From assembly GCF_000982415.1 (NCBI RefSeq), contig NZ_LANI01000004.1, positions 62,001 to 126,000 on the forward strand: 64,000 nt of DNA, read 5' to 3'. The number at the start of each line of letters is the position of its first letter. The stretch's first letter is position 1. Position numbers and translations under genes: made by a program. Source of the stretch: Kiloniella litopenaei. Its GTDB lineage: Bacteria; Pseudomonadota; Alphaproteobacteria; Kiloniellales; Kiloniellaceae. Below are positions 9,919 through 18,733 of the stretch, in pieces. The notes below the pieces were generated by a model. It worked only from the letters and a program-made list of their open reading frames with translations. It had not been told where the DNA came from and did no database searches.

Positions 9919-11010
9919 ATGAGCTCAGGTGTAGATTTAGAACATGTAACAATTCGTTTCGGTGATTTTACCGCCGTAGACGATGCTAATTTAGCAATTC
10001 GAAAGGGCGAGTTTTTCAGCTTTCTCGGTCCATCCGGTTGCGGGAAAACAACAATCCTTCGGGCCGTTTCGGGCTTTAACGAGCCAACAGAAGGAACGAT
10101 CCGTATTAACGGAAGTGATATGCGGGGGATTGGTCCGAATAAACGACCAACGGCATTGATCTTTCAAAACTTGGCTTTGTTCCCTTTGATGTCTGTGGCT
10201 GATAACATTGCTTTTGGCTTGGAAGTCGAAGGCGTCAAATACGTTGAGCGCCGTCGAAGGGCAGAGGAACTCCTTGATCTCATCGCTCTGTCCGGGCAAG
10301 GGGACAAAATGGTCTCAGAGCTGTCCGGCGGTCAGAAACAGCGTGTCGCGATTGCCCGAGCACTGGCTGTCGAGCCTGAAGTTCTGTTACTTGATGAGCC
10401 GCTATCTGCATTGGATCTTAAATTACGCCAGCACATGCGTAGCGAGCTGAGAAACATTCAACAGCGCGTTGGTATTACCTTTATCTATATTACACATGAC
10501 CAAGGCGAAGCCCTGACGATGTCTGATCGTATCGCTGTTATGTCTGCCGGTGTTATCGAGCAGGTGGGGGACGGCAGTACGATTTATAACGAACCGGAAA
10601 CAGCATTTGTTGCTTCATTTGTTGGTGAGAATAATCCTTTCTATGGCAAGGTCGTCAAGGTGGATGGTGACTATGCACAAATTCAAAACAAATTTGGCTT
10701 GCTTCGAGGTCGAAATACCCAGGGTTTGAGCGAAGGGGATGCTGCTATTCTCTTTGTCCGCCCGGAAGCACTTTCGCTTGTTGAAGGTGATGTCCCTGCT
10801 GAAAACGTTGTTGAAAGCACGATCCTCTCAGAAGAATTTGAAGGGCCTTCTATCCATATTCATATGGAAGGAGAAACCGAAAAACGTATCTCGTTTGCTG
10901 TCAGTAACGAGGGCAAGGGGACGCACTTGAAAGTGGGTGACACGGCAAAGATTTGCTTTGACGTTGATCGGGCCATTGTACTACCGGAAGGAGATCTGGC
11001 TGATGAGTGA
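9919..11010 (+). CDS. ABC transporter ATP-binding protein, PotA-like
   Basis: A 363-residue cytoplasmic ATPase with Walker A GPSGCGKTT (about residues 38-46), ABC signature LSGGQKQR, Walker B LLLDEPLSALD, and a C-terminal TOBE-type domain of about 120 residues. This layout is typical of CUT1 and polyamine importers. Nitrate/taurine (TauB) ATPases are shorter and lack the TOBE part. It follows the binding-protein gene by about 110 bp and overlaps the next permease start by 8 bp, so the genes are translationally coupled. It should energise uptake of the substrate captured by the 8670-9809 protein. Confidence 0.9.
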   Translation: MSSGVDLEHVTIRFGDFTAVDDANLAIRKGEFFSFLGPSGCGKTTILRAVSGFNEPTEGTIRINGSDMRGIGPNKRPTALIFQNLALFPLMSVADNIAFGLEVEGVKYVERRRRAEELLDLIALSGQGDKMVSELSGGQKQRVAIARALAVEPEVLLLDEPLSALDLKLRQHMRSELRNIQQRVGITFIYITHDQGEALTMSDRIAVMSAGVIEQVGDGSTIYNEPETAFVASFVGENNPFYGKVVKVDGDYAQIQNKFGLLRGRNTQGLSEGDAAILFVRPEALSLVEGDVPAENVVESTILSEEFEGPSIHIHMEGETEKRISFAVSNEGKGTHLKVGDTAKICFDVDRAIVLPEGDLADE

Positions 11011-12001
11011 TTTTCTGTCCGTATTTCTCGCAGTTGTTTTGGCTCTTCTTGTCGCGCCGATGCTGCAAAAGAACACCGATACAGTCTGGGCAAATTTGCG
11101 ACAGGTTACATTCGTCAAGAAAAACGGTGTTCTGGTTTCCACCTATTTAATAAGCGCTGTGTTTATCTGGGTTGTTTTAATGATTATTGCACCCCAGCTC
11201 TACATGGTGGACTTCTCGTTCCGAGATGGTGCGATTGGTGGCGATCCGGATGCCTATACACTCAAAAACTATTCCTATCTGATTTTTGGGCGTGATAGTG
11301 ACGAAAACCTTTTTAATTTACTCCATCTGCAAATTTTCCTGAAAACCATCCTGGCATCTGTCGGGGTGACTTTATTGGCGTTTTTGCTCTGTTATCCCAT
11401 TGCCTATTACTTGGCTCAAAGTACAAAAGGTGGCACGACACGGCTGTTTTTGATTGCCTTGATTTTACCTTTCTGGGTCAATGAAATTTTGCGGGCTTTT
11501 GCTTTCCGAATTTTGTTTGGCTCCAGCGGTGTGATTAATGTTTCCTTGATGGGACTAGGGATACTTGATGAGCCAATTGATTTCATCAAGGCAGATGTCG
11601 CGATGTATGCAGGTTTAAGTTACGCCTATATCCTGCTTATGGTTTTCCCTATCTATAATGCCATTGAAAGTCTGGATCACAATCAGATAGAGGCAGCAAG
11701 GGATTTAGGGTCTCCGTGGTGGCGTATCCACTATCGTGTGGTTATTCCCTATGCAAAACCGGGTATTGCGTCTGGCTGTACCATGGTTTTCATGCTCTCG
11801 GCTGGTGCTTTGGCTGTTCCTCAGATCTTGGGGGGGCCAAGCAGTCTCTGGTTTACCCAGATCATTTATGACTGGTTCTTTACCGGTGGTGATTGGTCGC
11901 GTGGGTCTGCCTATGCATTTGTCTTGCTCTTCTCCTGTATCATCTTTGTTTTGGCAGTGATGAAGTTCTTCAAGGTTAATTTAGGGGAGCTTGCGAAATG
12001 A
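11003..12001 (+). CDS. ABC transporter permease, PotB-like
   Basis: A 332-residue inner-membrane protein. I chose the ATG at 11003 (GGAG upstream), which overlaps the ATPase stop; the longer in-frame extension from 10937 lies inside the ATPase gene. It has a hydrophobic N-terminal helix (residues 5-20), a second at about 45-65, and then a binding-protein-dependent permease domain. The coupling loop reads EAARDLGSPWWRIHYRVVIP. The extra N-terminal helix and linker are somewhat unusual for PotB. Its stop overlaps the next permease start (ATGA). Confidence 0.88.
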   Translation: MSDFLSVFLAVVLALLVAPMLQKNTDTVWANLRQVTFVKKNGVLVSTYLISAVFIWVVLMIIAPQLYMVDFSFRDGAIGGDPDAYTLKNYSYLIFGRDSDENLFNLLHLQIFLKTILASVGVTLLAFLLCYPIAYYLAQSTKGGTTRLFLIALILPFWVNEILRAFAFRILFGSSGVINVSLMGLGILDEPIDFIKADVAMYAGLSYAYILLMVFPIYNAIESLDHNQIEAARDLGSPWWRIHYRVVIPYAKPGIASGCTMVFMLSAGALAVPQILGGPSSLWFTQIIYDWFFTGGDWSRGSAYAFVLLFSCIIFVLAVMKFFKVNLGELAK

Positions 12002-12885
12002 CCTCTGATCTTATTCAGAAGTACATGGTGCGTTTTTATATCGCGATGTTCTTCTTATACCTTTTCGGTCCGTTGATATTGATGGGGGTAACTGCGTTTA
12101 ACTCGCCTACTTTTCCAACAGCAATACCGATTGACGAGTTGACCTTGAAGTGGTTTTCAGTTCTTGCCAACGACAAGGATATGATACAGGGCATCAAGAA
12201 TTCGCTCTGGATTGGTTTGGGTGTTGTCTGTGTGGCCGTGCCTATTGGTTTGGCTGCGGCTCTGTTGATGTCACAGGTACATAAGAAAGCCCAGTCGATC
12301 TATTATATGATTGTTGTGTCTCCGCTCTTAACACCGGGTGTTATCCTGGGGATTTCAACACTGGTTTTCTGGGATCGGTTGGGCGTTTGGGTTGATGCGG
12401 ATTATAACTCTGTTTTTTACAGCGGTATTTTCCTTTCTATCATCGGGCAATCAACCTTTATTTCTGCCTATTGCATGTTAATCTTTCTTTCCAGATTGCA
12501 ACGCTTTGATCGTACGCAAGAAGAGGCTGCGCTCGATCTTGGGGCGACAAATGTTCAGGTGTTCTGGAAGATCCTTATTCCTTTCCTGAGACCAGCAATT
12601 GGATCGGCTGCGTTCCTGGCGTTTCTGACCAGCTTTGAGAACTACAATACGACACTCTTTACCATTCAGGCAGAAAGTACTCTTACAACTGTTCTAGCCG
12701 GTAAAGTAAGGCTGGGGACCAATCCTTCCCTAAGTGCTTTGGCTGTTGTGATTGTGGGTATTACCCTGGTGGGCGCTGTGACGCATGAAATCTACCGTCG
12801 CCGGGAAATGAGGCGAGAAGCCCTTGCTGCGGAAGCTGCAAAAAGAGCAGCCCATATAGCAGATAAAGGAATGGCACCAGTGTAG
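11998..12885 (+). CDS. ABC transporter permease, PotC-like
   Basis: A 295-residue inner-membrane permease with about six hydrophobic segments and a coupling motif EEAALDLGATNVQVFWKILI, typical of PotC. It starts at the ATGA overlap with the upstream permease. The C-terminal tail after the last membrane segment is charged and Ala-rich (RRREMRREALAAEAAKRAA), probably cytoplasmic. It is the last gene of the importer operon and is followed 25 bp later by a strong hairpin terminator. Confidence 0.88.
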   Translation: MTSDLIQKYMVRFYIAMFFLYLFGPLILMGVTAFNSPTFPTAIPIDELTLKWFSVLANDKDMIQGIKNSLWIGLGVVCVAVPIGLAAALLMSQVHKKAQSIYYMIVVSPLLTPGVILGISTLVFWDRLGVWVDADYNSVFYSGIFLSIIGQSTFISAYCMLIFLSRLQRFDRTQEEAALDLGATNVQVFWKILIPFLRPAIGSAAFLAFLTSFENYNTTLFTIQAESTLTTVLAGKVRLGTNPSLSALAVVIVGITLVGAVTHEIYRRREMRREALAAEAAKRAAHIADKGMAPV

Positions 12886-12910
12886 TTAAGCTAAATGGCT
12901 GGGTAAAAGA

Positions 12911-12944
12911 AATGGCGGTAAAGTTAGCTTTACCGCCATTTTTA
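12911..12944. terminator. Bidirectional hairpin terminator
   Basis: A 13-bp perfect stem (AATGGCGGTAAAG pairing with CTTTACCGCCATT, 12911-12923 and 12928-12940) with a TTAG loop has A-rich and T-rich flanks. It lies between the convergent importer operon and the unknown gene at 12970-13347, so it can serve both. Confidence 0.85.
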
Positions 12945-12969
12945 TTGAAGTATATTTATTTCTTAGGGC

Positions 12970-13347
12970 TTAAGCGCCACCATTGCCAAAATGTTCGCCA
13001 ATAATCTCTTCCTTCGTATCCAGTGAAACATCTGAAACTGTCTTGGTCGGACCTGTTTGCTGCCAGGCAATTTTCCAAAAGAGTTCTTTTTCCATTCTGA
13101 GTATTTCGATGAATGGCTGGTAGTGCTTGATGTCAAAATAAGCCGTTGCCGTTCCTTTTTTATGATCACCATAAGGGTTCTGGGCGTTTTGATCGCCATA
13201 GTCTTTGAATACAGCCAGTCCGCAATCTTTACCCTTTTGATTGAATAATCTGATGATTATCTGGGCTTTAGGTTTGTCAGCGGTAGATTTGGTGTTCAGA
13301 ATCTGCACTGTATATTTCGAAATACTATGTACGGTTGTTGGCATCAT
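12970..13347 (-). CDS. Conserved-looking small protein of unknown function in the taurine cluster
   Basis: I do not recognise this protein. It is about 125 residues from the ATG at 13347 (or the adjacent ATG at 13344), behind GGGGAAAGG. It is soluble, with no signal peptide or membrane segment. The N-terminal half has alternating beta-like stretches (YTVQILNT, AQIIIRLFN), then a Gly/Asp/Asn-rich loop, then a predicted helix around FIEILRMEKELFWKIAWQQ. It contains one Cys. It is convergent with the importer operon and divergent from tpa, with a TauR-like motif in the shared upstream region. A role tied to taurine or sulfonate metabolism is suggested only by position. Confidence 0.65.
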   Translation of the reverse strand: MMPTTVHSISKYTVQILNTKSTADKPKAQIIIRLFNQKGKDCGLAVFKDYGDQNAQNPYGDHKKGTATAYFDIKHYQPFIEILRMEKELFWKIAWQQTGPTKTVSDVSLDTKEEIIGEHFGNGGA

Positions 13348-13705
13348 AGGCCTTTCCCCTGCAGTCATTCATATTAAGAATTCTATGGCTTAAAATTCTA
13401 AGGTAAGCCGTGGAAGAATCACAGCGATTTATGACACATCCTATCATGTTACAGGACGGGTCTCTACGGATGGTAAAATCTGGACTCACCAAATTGTCGT
13501 TTCTGGTTCAGGTGGTTTTATCAATTTGGCTCAACTGGAACTATCGCCGTTATGAAAACGCGTGTGACACTTCGATTAAGGAAAGCATCTACGTCGTGAC
13601 CCAGCTAGATTGTCCCAGCTAGCTTGTTGTTGGGGTCAGATTATCGGATTGGCCAAATCTGTCGGACGGTAAGACAGAAGCGCCCTTTAGTGTTGGAAGT
13701 GAATC
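13348..13705. promoter_or_regulatory. Divergent promoter region of tpa and the unknown gene, with a TauR-like motif
   Basis: This 358-bp region has no supported gene. CTGGACTCACC at 13480-13490, preceded by AAAAT, matches the motif at the xsc, pta and tauR promoters (AAATCTGGAC is shared exactly with xsc). A weaker CTGGTTCAGG lies at 13503-13512. The site is about 215 bp upstream of tpa and 135 bp upstream of the divergent gene. TauR activation of tpa is known in Rhodobacter; the site here is inferred. Confidence 0.5.
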
Positions 13706-15088
13706 ATGACATTAACAGAACAAATGAACGATTTTAGTGACGTCATTGAAAATGACCGGGCTCATGTATGGCACCATATCAGCCAGCACAAACGTTATGA
13801 AACTGTTGATCCTCTTGTTATTATTGAAGGCAAGGGGATGAACGTTTGGGATGCCAAGGGTAAAAAATATCTTGATGCGGTATCTGGCGGGGTTTGGACG
13901 GTCAATGTTGGCTATGGTCGGGAAACAATCGCTGATGCCGTGCGTGAACAGCTGGTAAAACTGAATTATTTTGCAAACTCGGCTGGCTCTATTCCTGGCG
14001 CAAACTTTGCCAAGGCACTTATTGACAAAATGCCGGGTATGAGCCGGGTTTACTTTTCAAATTCAGGCTCTGAAGCCAATGAAAAAGCCTATAAGATCGT
14101 TCGCCAGATCGCACATAATAAATACGGTGGAAAGAAGCATAAGATTCTTTACCGGGATCGCGATTATCATGGCACGACGATTACGGCCTTGAGTTCTACG
14201 GGACAATTGCAACGCAAAGATCAATACGGCCCCTTCACCCCCGGTTTTGTTGAGGTTCCGCATTGCTGTGAGTATCGTTCCCAATATGGTGATGTTGATG
14301 ACTATGGCGTGAAAGCTGCTCTCGCCATTGAAGAAGTCATTCTTCGTGAAGGTCCGGACACAGTTGGTGCGTTGGTTCTGGAACCTATCACGGCAGGTGG
14401 CGGCGTCATTACCCCGCCAGAGGGATACTGGGAAAAGGTACAGGAAATCTGTAAGAAACACGATATTCTCCTTCATATTGATGAGGTGGTCTGTGGTCTG
14501 GGGCGGACAGGTAAGTGGTTTGGGTATCAGCATTATGGGATCAAGCCGGATATTGTCACTATGGCAAAGGGTGTTGCTTCCGGCTATGCGGCGATTTCCT
14601 GTACGGTGACAACAGAAGAGGTTTTTGAGCAGTTCAAGAATAATCCTTCTGATCCCATGAGCTATTTCAGAGATATCTCCACTTTTGGTGGATGTACGGC
14701 TGGCCCTGCGGCTGCGCTTGAAAATATGCGGATTATCGAAGAAGAAAACCTGCTCGACAATGTCACCAAGATGGGCGAATACCTCTTGGGTAAACTTCAT
14801 GAGTTGAAAGAAAAACACGACGTTATTGGTGATGTTCGTGGAAAGGGACTTTTCTGTGGTCTGGAGCTGGTGGTTGATCGTGAGACAAAACAACCGGTTG
14901 ATGAAAGCATTACCCAGGCTGTCGTTGGTGAATGTATGGCCCAAGGGGTTATCATCGGGGCAACCAATCGGAGCTTCAGAGAGTTTAACAATACACTCTG
15001 CCTAAGCCCCGCATTGATTTGCACAACAGAGGAACTGGATGAGATTGTCATAGCAATTGATAATGCTTTGTCCAAAATCTGTGGATAG
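13706..15088 (+). CDS. tpa: Taurine-pyruvate aminotransferase
   Basis: A 460-residue class-III PLP aminotransferase. Predicted reaction: taurine + pyruvate gives sulfoacetaldehyde + L-alanine, in the cytoplasm. Visible features are the GSEANEKAYKIVRQ substrate/PLP region, the cofactor Asp in LLHIDEVVCGLGRTG and the Schiff-base lysine K288 in MAKGVASGYA. Length agrees with Tpa of Roseobacter and Bilophila. It is followed by a hairpin terminator and then xsc, the enzyme for its product. No alanine dehydrogenase gene is nearby, so pyruvate regeneration must be encoded elsewhere. Class-III aminotransferases are hard to tell apart, but the neighbours make Tpa very likely. Confidence 0.92.
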   Translation: MTLTEQMNDFSDVIENDRAHVWHHISQHKRYETVDPLVIIEGKGMNVWDAKGKKYLDAVSGGVWTVNVGYGRETIADAVREQLVKLNYFANSAGSIPGANFAKALIDKMPGMSRVYFSNSGSEANEKAYKIVRQIAHNKYGGKKHKILYRDRDYHGTTITALSSTGQLQRKDQYGPFTPGFVEVPHCCEYRSQYGDVDDYGVKAALAIEEVILREGPDTVGALVLEPITAGGGVITPPEGYWEKVQEICKKHDILLHIDEVVCGLGRTGKWFGYQHYGIKPDIVTMAKGVASGYAAISCTVTTEEVFEQFKNNPSDPMSYFRDISTFGGCTAGPAAALENMRIIEEENLLDNVTKMGEYLLGKLHELKEKHDVIGDVRGKGLFCGLELVVDRETKQPVDESITQAVVGECMAQGVIIGATNRSFREFNNTLCLSPALICTTEELDEIVIAIDNALSKICG

Positions 15089-15119
15089 ATTTAACACGTC
15101 TCCTAAATGAAACTTTATC

Positions 15120-15151
15120 GGGGTTGATCTTGAGATCAGCCCCTTTTTTTG
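15120..15151 (+). terminator. Terminator after tpa
   Basis: The stem GGGGTTGATCT pairs with AGATCAGCCCC (15120-15144, one G-U pair) and is followed by seven T. It separates tpa from xsc, which then has its own promoter region. Confidence 0.85.
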
Positions 15152-15526
15152 TCTGGAGGCTCGTGACTTAATGATCAATTTCAGAAGCGCTGGGGGCTTT
15201 TTTCAGTCCGATTTAACGCCTGATTTCATGTCTGATTTTACGGTGAGAAGATTCGTGAAAATCTGGTATCATTGATGGGTAAATCTGGACCTATGTGAAA
15301 TAGAAAATAGTTGCTTTTCTGTTGTCAGGACGAGCCTGCGTTTTGCCCGGTTTTCTGTTTGTGGAAGTTCAAGTTTTTCTATTTGTGAAAATTCAAGACA
15401 GGGCAGAACTTTAAAAGCAAAAGTCGAAACATATAAACGGCTGGAATTGATCAAGGTTTTGATCAGTACCTTTGAGAATTTTCTCTTAATGATGAGAATA
15501 ATTTTTGAAATAAGGAATAGATAACA
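15152..15526 (+). promoter_or_regulatory. xsc promoter region with paired TauR-like repeats
   Basis: No gene is seen here. Two direct copies, AATCTGGTATC (15260-15270) and AATCTGGACCT (15282-15292), are spaced 22 bp apart, two helical turns. The second resembles the CTGGACCTAA-type repeats described for Rhodobacter TauR. They end about 235 bp before the xsc start, so the leader may be long. An AAGGAATAG ribosome site precedes the ATG. Confidence 0.5.
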
Positions 15527-17305
15527 ATGAAGATGACGACAGAAGAAGCCTTTGTAAAAGTTTTGCAAATGCATGGTATTGAACATGGTTTTGGAATCAT
15601 CGGCTCTGCTTTTATGCCAATCTCTGATTTGTTCCCGAAGGCGGGTATCAAATTCTGGGACGTCGCTCATGAAACAAATGGCGGTATGATCTGTGATGGC
15701 TATACACGTACAACCGGAAAAATTGGTATGTGTATTGCACAGAACGGACCGGGTATTACCGGATTTGTGACGCCCATTAAAACGGCTTATTGGAACCATA
15801 CACCTATGCTTTTGGTGACACCGCAGGCTGCCAATAAAACAATCGGTCAGGGTGGTTTTCAGGAAGTAGAGCAAATGGCTCTCTTCAAAGATATGGTTTG
15901 TTACCAGGAAGAAGTTCGCGATCCATCCCGTATGGCCGAGGTCCTGAACCGTGTTATTCAAAAAGCAAAGCGTGGCTCTGCGCCTGCACAGATTAACGTG
16001 CCGCGTGATCTCTGGACCCAGGTGATTGATATTGAACTTCCACAGATGGTCGATATCGAACTTCCATCGGGTGGCGCAACTGCTATTTCGAAAGCAGCCG
16101 AGCTTCTCTCGAATGCGAAATTCCCGGTCATCCTTTCTGGTGCTGGCGTGGTAATCGGAAATGCTATTTCTGATTGTCAGGCTTTGGCAGAACGCCTGGA
16201 TGCGCCCGTATGTAGCGGTTATCAACACAATGACAGCTTCCCGGGGAGCCATCCTTTGGCAGCAGGACCTCTGGGCTATAATGGTTCGAAAGCTGCGATG
16301 GAACTGATTGCAAAGGCAGATGTTGTTCTGGCGCTGGGAACACGTCTTAATCCGTTTTCTACACTGCCGGGTTATGGCATCGACTACTGGCCAAAAGAGG
16401 CAAGTATTATTCAGGTGGATATCAATTCAGATCGTATCGGTCTTACCAAGAAAGTTGATGTCGGGATTTGCGGTGATGCAAAGCAGGTTGCACAGCAAAT
16501 TCTGTCTCAGTTAAGTCCGACTGCTGGTGATCACGGTCGTGAAGAGCGCAAAGCCCTTATTCACCATACAAAATCATCTTGGCTACAGGCTCTTAGCAGC
16601 ATGGACCATGAAGATGATGATCCGGGCACAACATGGAACGAAGATTCTCGCCGTCGTGATGCAGACCGGATGTCCCCGCGTATGGCGTGGCGGGCTATCC
16701 AGGAAGGTTTGCCGCAAGATGCTATTATTTCCAGTGACATCGGTAACAACTGTGCCATAGGGAATGCCTATCCAACCTTTGAGAAGGGGCGTAAATATTT
16801 GGCGCCGGGCCTTTTTGGTCCTTGTGGTTATGGTTTCCCGTCAATTATCGGTGCCAAGATCGGTTGCCCTGATACGCCTGTTGTTGGCTTCGCCGGTGAT
16901 GGTGCCTTTGGTATCAGCATGAATGAAATGACCTCTGTTGGTCGTGAAGAATGGCCTGCGATTACTATGGTTATTTTCCGGAACTACCAATGGGGTGCCG
17001 AGAAGCGTAACACGACCCTGTGGTACGATAACAACTTTGTCGGTACCGAACTTGATCCGCACCTAAGCTATGCCAAGGTGGCAGAAGGCTGTGGCTTGAA
17101 GGGTGTTACTGTTCGTACGCAGAGTGAACTTACCTCGACACTGCAGGAAGCAACAGCAGCACAGAAAGATGGGGTGACAACCTTCATCGAGGTTATTCTC
17201 AATCAGGAACTTGGGGAACCTTTCCGTCGTGATGCCATGACAAAACCTGTTCCGGTTGCCGGTATTAACCCGGATGACATGCGTCCACAAAAAGGCGTGT
17301 CGTAA
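15527..17305 (+). CDS. xsc: Sulfoacetaldehyde acetyltransferase
   Basis: A 592-residue thiamine-diphosphate enzyme. It phosphorolyses sulfoacetaldehyde to acetyl phosphate and sulfite. The acetolactate-synthase-like fold is visible: the N-terminal cofactor-facing domain starts MKMTTEEAFVKVLQMHGIEH, with catalytic Glu expected in AHETNGG. A central domain follows, then the ThDP/Mg motif GDGAFGISMNE near residue 456, ending with FRNYQWGAEKRN. Length and wording match Xsc rather than acetolactate synthase. It has its own promoter with TauR-like repeats. Its two products feed Pta and SoeA, both encoded at the left of the window. Confidence 0.95.
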   Translation: MKMTTEEAFVKVLQMHGIEHGFGIIGSAFMPISDLFPKAGIKFWDVAHETNGGMICDGYTRTTGKIGMCIAQNGPGITGFVTPIKTAYWNHTPMLLVTPQAANKTIGQGGFQEVEQMALFKDMVCYQEEVRDPSRMAEVLNRVIQKAKRGSAPAQINVPRDLWTQVIDIELPQMVDIELPSGGATAISKAAELLSNAKFPVILSGAGVVIGNAISDCQALAERLDAPVCSGYQHNDSFPGSHPLAAGPLGYNGSKAAMELIAKADVVLALGTRLNPFSTLPGYGIDYWPKEASIIQVDINSDRIGLTKKVDVGICGDAKQVAQQILSQLSPTAGDHGREERKALIHHTKSSWLQALSSMDHEDDDPGTTWNEDSRRRDADRMSPRMAWRAIQEGLPQDAIISSDIGNNCAIGNAYPTFEKGRKYLAPGLFGPCGYGFPSIIGAKIGCPDTPVVGFAGDGAFGISMNEMTSVGREEWPAITMVIFRNYQWGAEKRNTTLWYDNNFVGTELDPHLSYAKVAEGCGLKGVTVRTQSELTSTLQEATAAQKDGVTTFIEVILNQELGEPFRRDAMTKPVPVAGINPDDMRPQKGVS

Positions 17306-17326
17306 CGTCTGGTAACTTATTATCTA

Positions 17327-17376
17327 GCCCCGATATCACGCTTGTATCATTTGATATCTGCCTGTGATTTCGGGGC
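17327..17376 (+). terminator. Long hairpin after xsc, probable terminator
   Basis: A 13-bp stem (GCCCCGATATCAC at 17327-17339 with GTGATTTCGGGGC at 17364-17376, one mismatch) spans a 24-base loop. It is followed by AGAAAAAG rather than a T-tract on the plus strand. It could end xsc transcription inefficiently or act as an RNA-stability element. Confidence 0.45.
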
Positions 17377-17523
17377 CAGAAAAAGTATGGCGGAACGGCG
17401 AGCCAGACAAAAGTTGCTCTTGAAGGCATTTGATATTAAAACCAGCGTTAATGTATGGCTGGTTGGATTATAACTTTGATAGTTTTCCTCCAGGTAGAGT
17501 ATTCCCTGTTGAGGTAGCTCAAG

Positions 17524-18729
17524 GTGACAAACCTTTCCAAAAGAATTGATACGCATCTTCAGGCTATGCCTGACCAGCGGTTACGAAGGCTTAAATGCTC
17601 TAACCTGCTGGAAGGCGGGTATGTCGAACATAACGGGCGTAAACTTCTTAATTTCGCGTCCAACGATTACCTGGGACTCGCACAAAATACGGCAGTCCGA
17701 GAACGGGCCGCTGAATGGGTTCAGGTCTATGGCGCGGGAACTGGTGCATCGCGATTGATAACCGGCAATCACTCTACCTATGATCTTATTGAAAAAAAGC
17801 TCGCGCAATTGAAGGGATCAGAAGCTGCTCTGCTTTTGAACTCTGGGTTTCAGGCAAATTCATCTGTCCTAGCTGCTCTGTTAAATACCCGGCTTCATGG
17901 TGGGGTAGGAAAGCCGGAGGTTCTGCTTTTTTGCGATAAGTTGAACCATGCCAGTCTTCATTTTGGTGTTCAGGCTGCCAATGCCAAACAAATTCGTTTC
18001 CGCCACAATGATTTGCGACATCTGGCGCAACTTTTGGAAAAGTATAAAGATAGTGAACAGGCCAAAATCATTGTCACGGAAAGCGTGTTTTCCATGGATG
18101 GTGATCAGCTGAATGTTGCTGAGATCAGATCCCTTGCAAAGCGATACGATGCTTTTCTCTATATAGATGAAGCACATGCTACGGGTGTGTTGGGGGCAAA
18201 AGGCATGGGGCTCTGTGCTGGGGGGATTTCTGATAACGAGTTGATTATGGGAACCTGCGGTAAGGCTTTGGGAAGTTATGGGGCCTATGTTGCCTGTTCG
18301 CACAGAATGAAAGAGTATCTGGTGAATTTTTGTAGTGGCCTTATCTACGCAACGGCATTACCTCCACAGGTTTTGGGGGCTATCGATGCGGCACTTGACC
18401 TGGTTCCCGGGATGGATACTGAACGCAGGCACTTGGCGCATTGCAGCGATATTTTCCGAGGCATGCTTCAGGACGAGGGGATAGACACAGGCCTGTCATC
18501 AACGCAAATTATTCCCGTGATTATTGGCAGTGACAAAGAAACCCTTTCTGTCGCCCATGAACTTGAAGAAAAGGGATTTCTGGTCGGCGCTATTCGTCCG
18601 CCGACGGTACCAGAAGGTTCCGGGCGATTGCGCGTTACGCTAAGTGCTGTGCATAGCGAGAAGCAGGTTGAAAACCTGGGCAGAGCCGTTATTGACGGTG
18701 TTGCCCGGATTACGGATGCAAAGGTATAG
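17524..18729 (+). CDS. bioF: 8-amino-7-oxononanoate synthase
   Basis: A 401-residue PLP enzyme of the alpha-oxoamine synthase family, joining pimeloyl-ACP and L-alanine with loss of CO2 and ACP. Seen are the glycine-rich GAGTGASRLITGNH segment, the PLP Asp region YIDEAHATGVLG and the Schiff-base K247 in TCGKALGSYGAY. Start is GTG at 17524. It is the first gene of bioF-hydrolase-bioC-bioD-bioA. The next start lies only 5 bp after its stop, so it is co-transcribed. Confidence 0.95.
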   Translation: MTNLSKRIDTHLQAMPDQRLRRLKCSNLLEGGYVEHNGRKLLNFASNDYLGLAQNTAVRERAAEWVQVYGAGTGASRLITGNHSTYDLIEKKLAQLKGSEAALLLNSGFQANSSVLAALLNTRLHGGVGKPEVLLFCDKLNHASLHFGVQAANAKQIRFRHNDLRHLAQLLEKYKDSEQAKIIVTESVFSMDGDQLNVAEIRSLAKRYDAFLYIDEAHATGVLGAKGMGLCAGGISDNELIMGTCGKALGSYGAYVACSHRMKEYLVNFCSGLIYATALPPQVLGAIDAALDLVPGMDTERRHLAHCSDIFRGMLQDEGIDTGLSSTQIIPVIIGSDKETLSVAHELEEKGFLVGAIRPPTVPEGSGRLRVTLSAVHSEKQVENLGRAVIDGVARITDAKV

Positions 18730-18733
18730 GGTA

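Noticed and set aside
13410-13622. 70-codon plus-strand open frame upstream of tpa
   Set aside because: It overlaps the TauR-like motif region and has no family-like sequence or ribosome site.
15269-16252. 327-codon minus-strand open frame
   Set aside because: It lies antisense to xsc and runs through its promoter; the composition is a shadow of the xsc reading frame.
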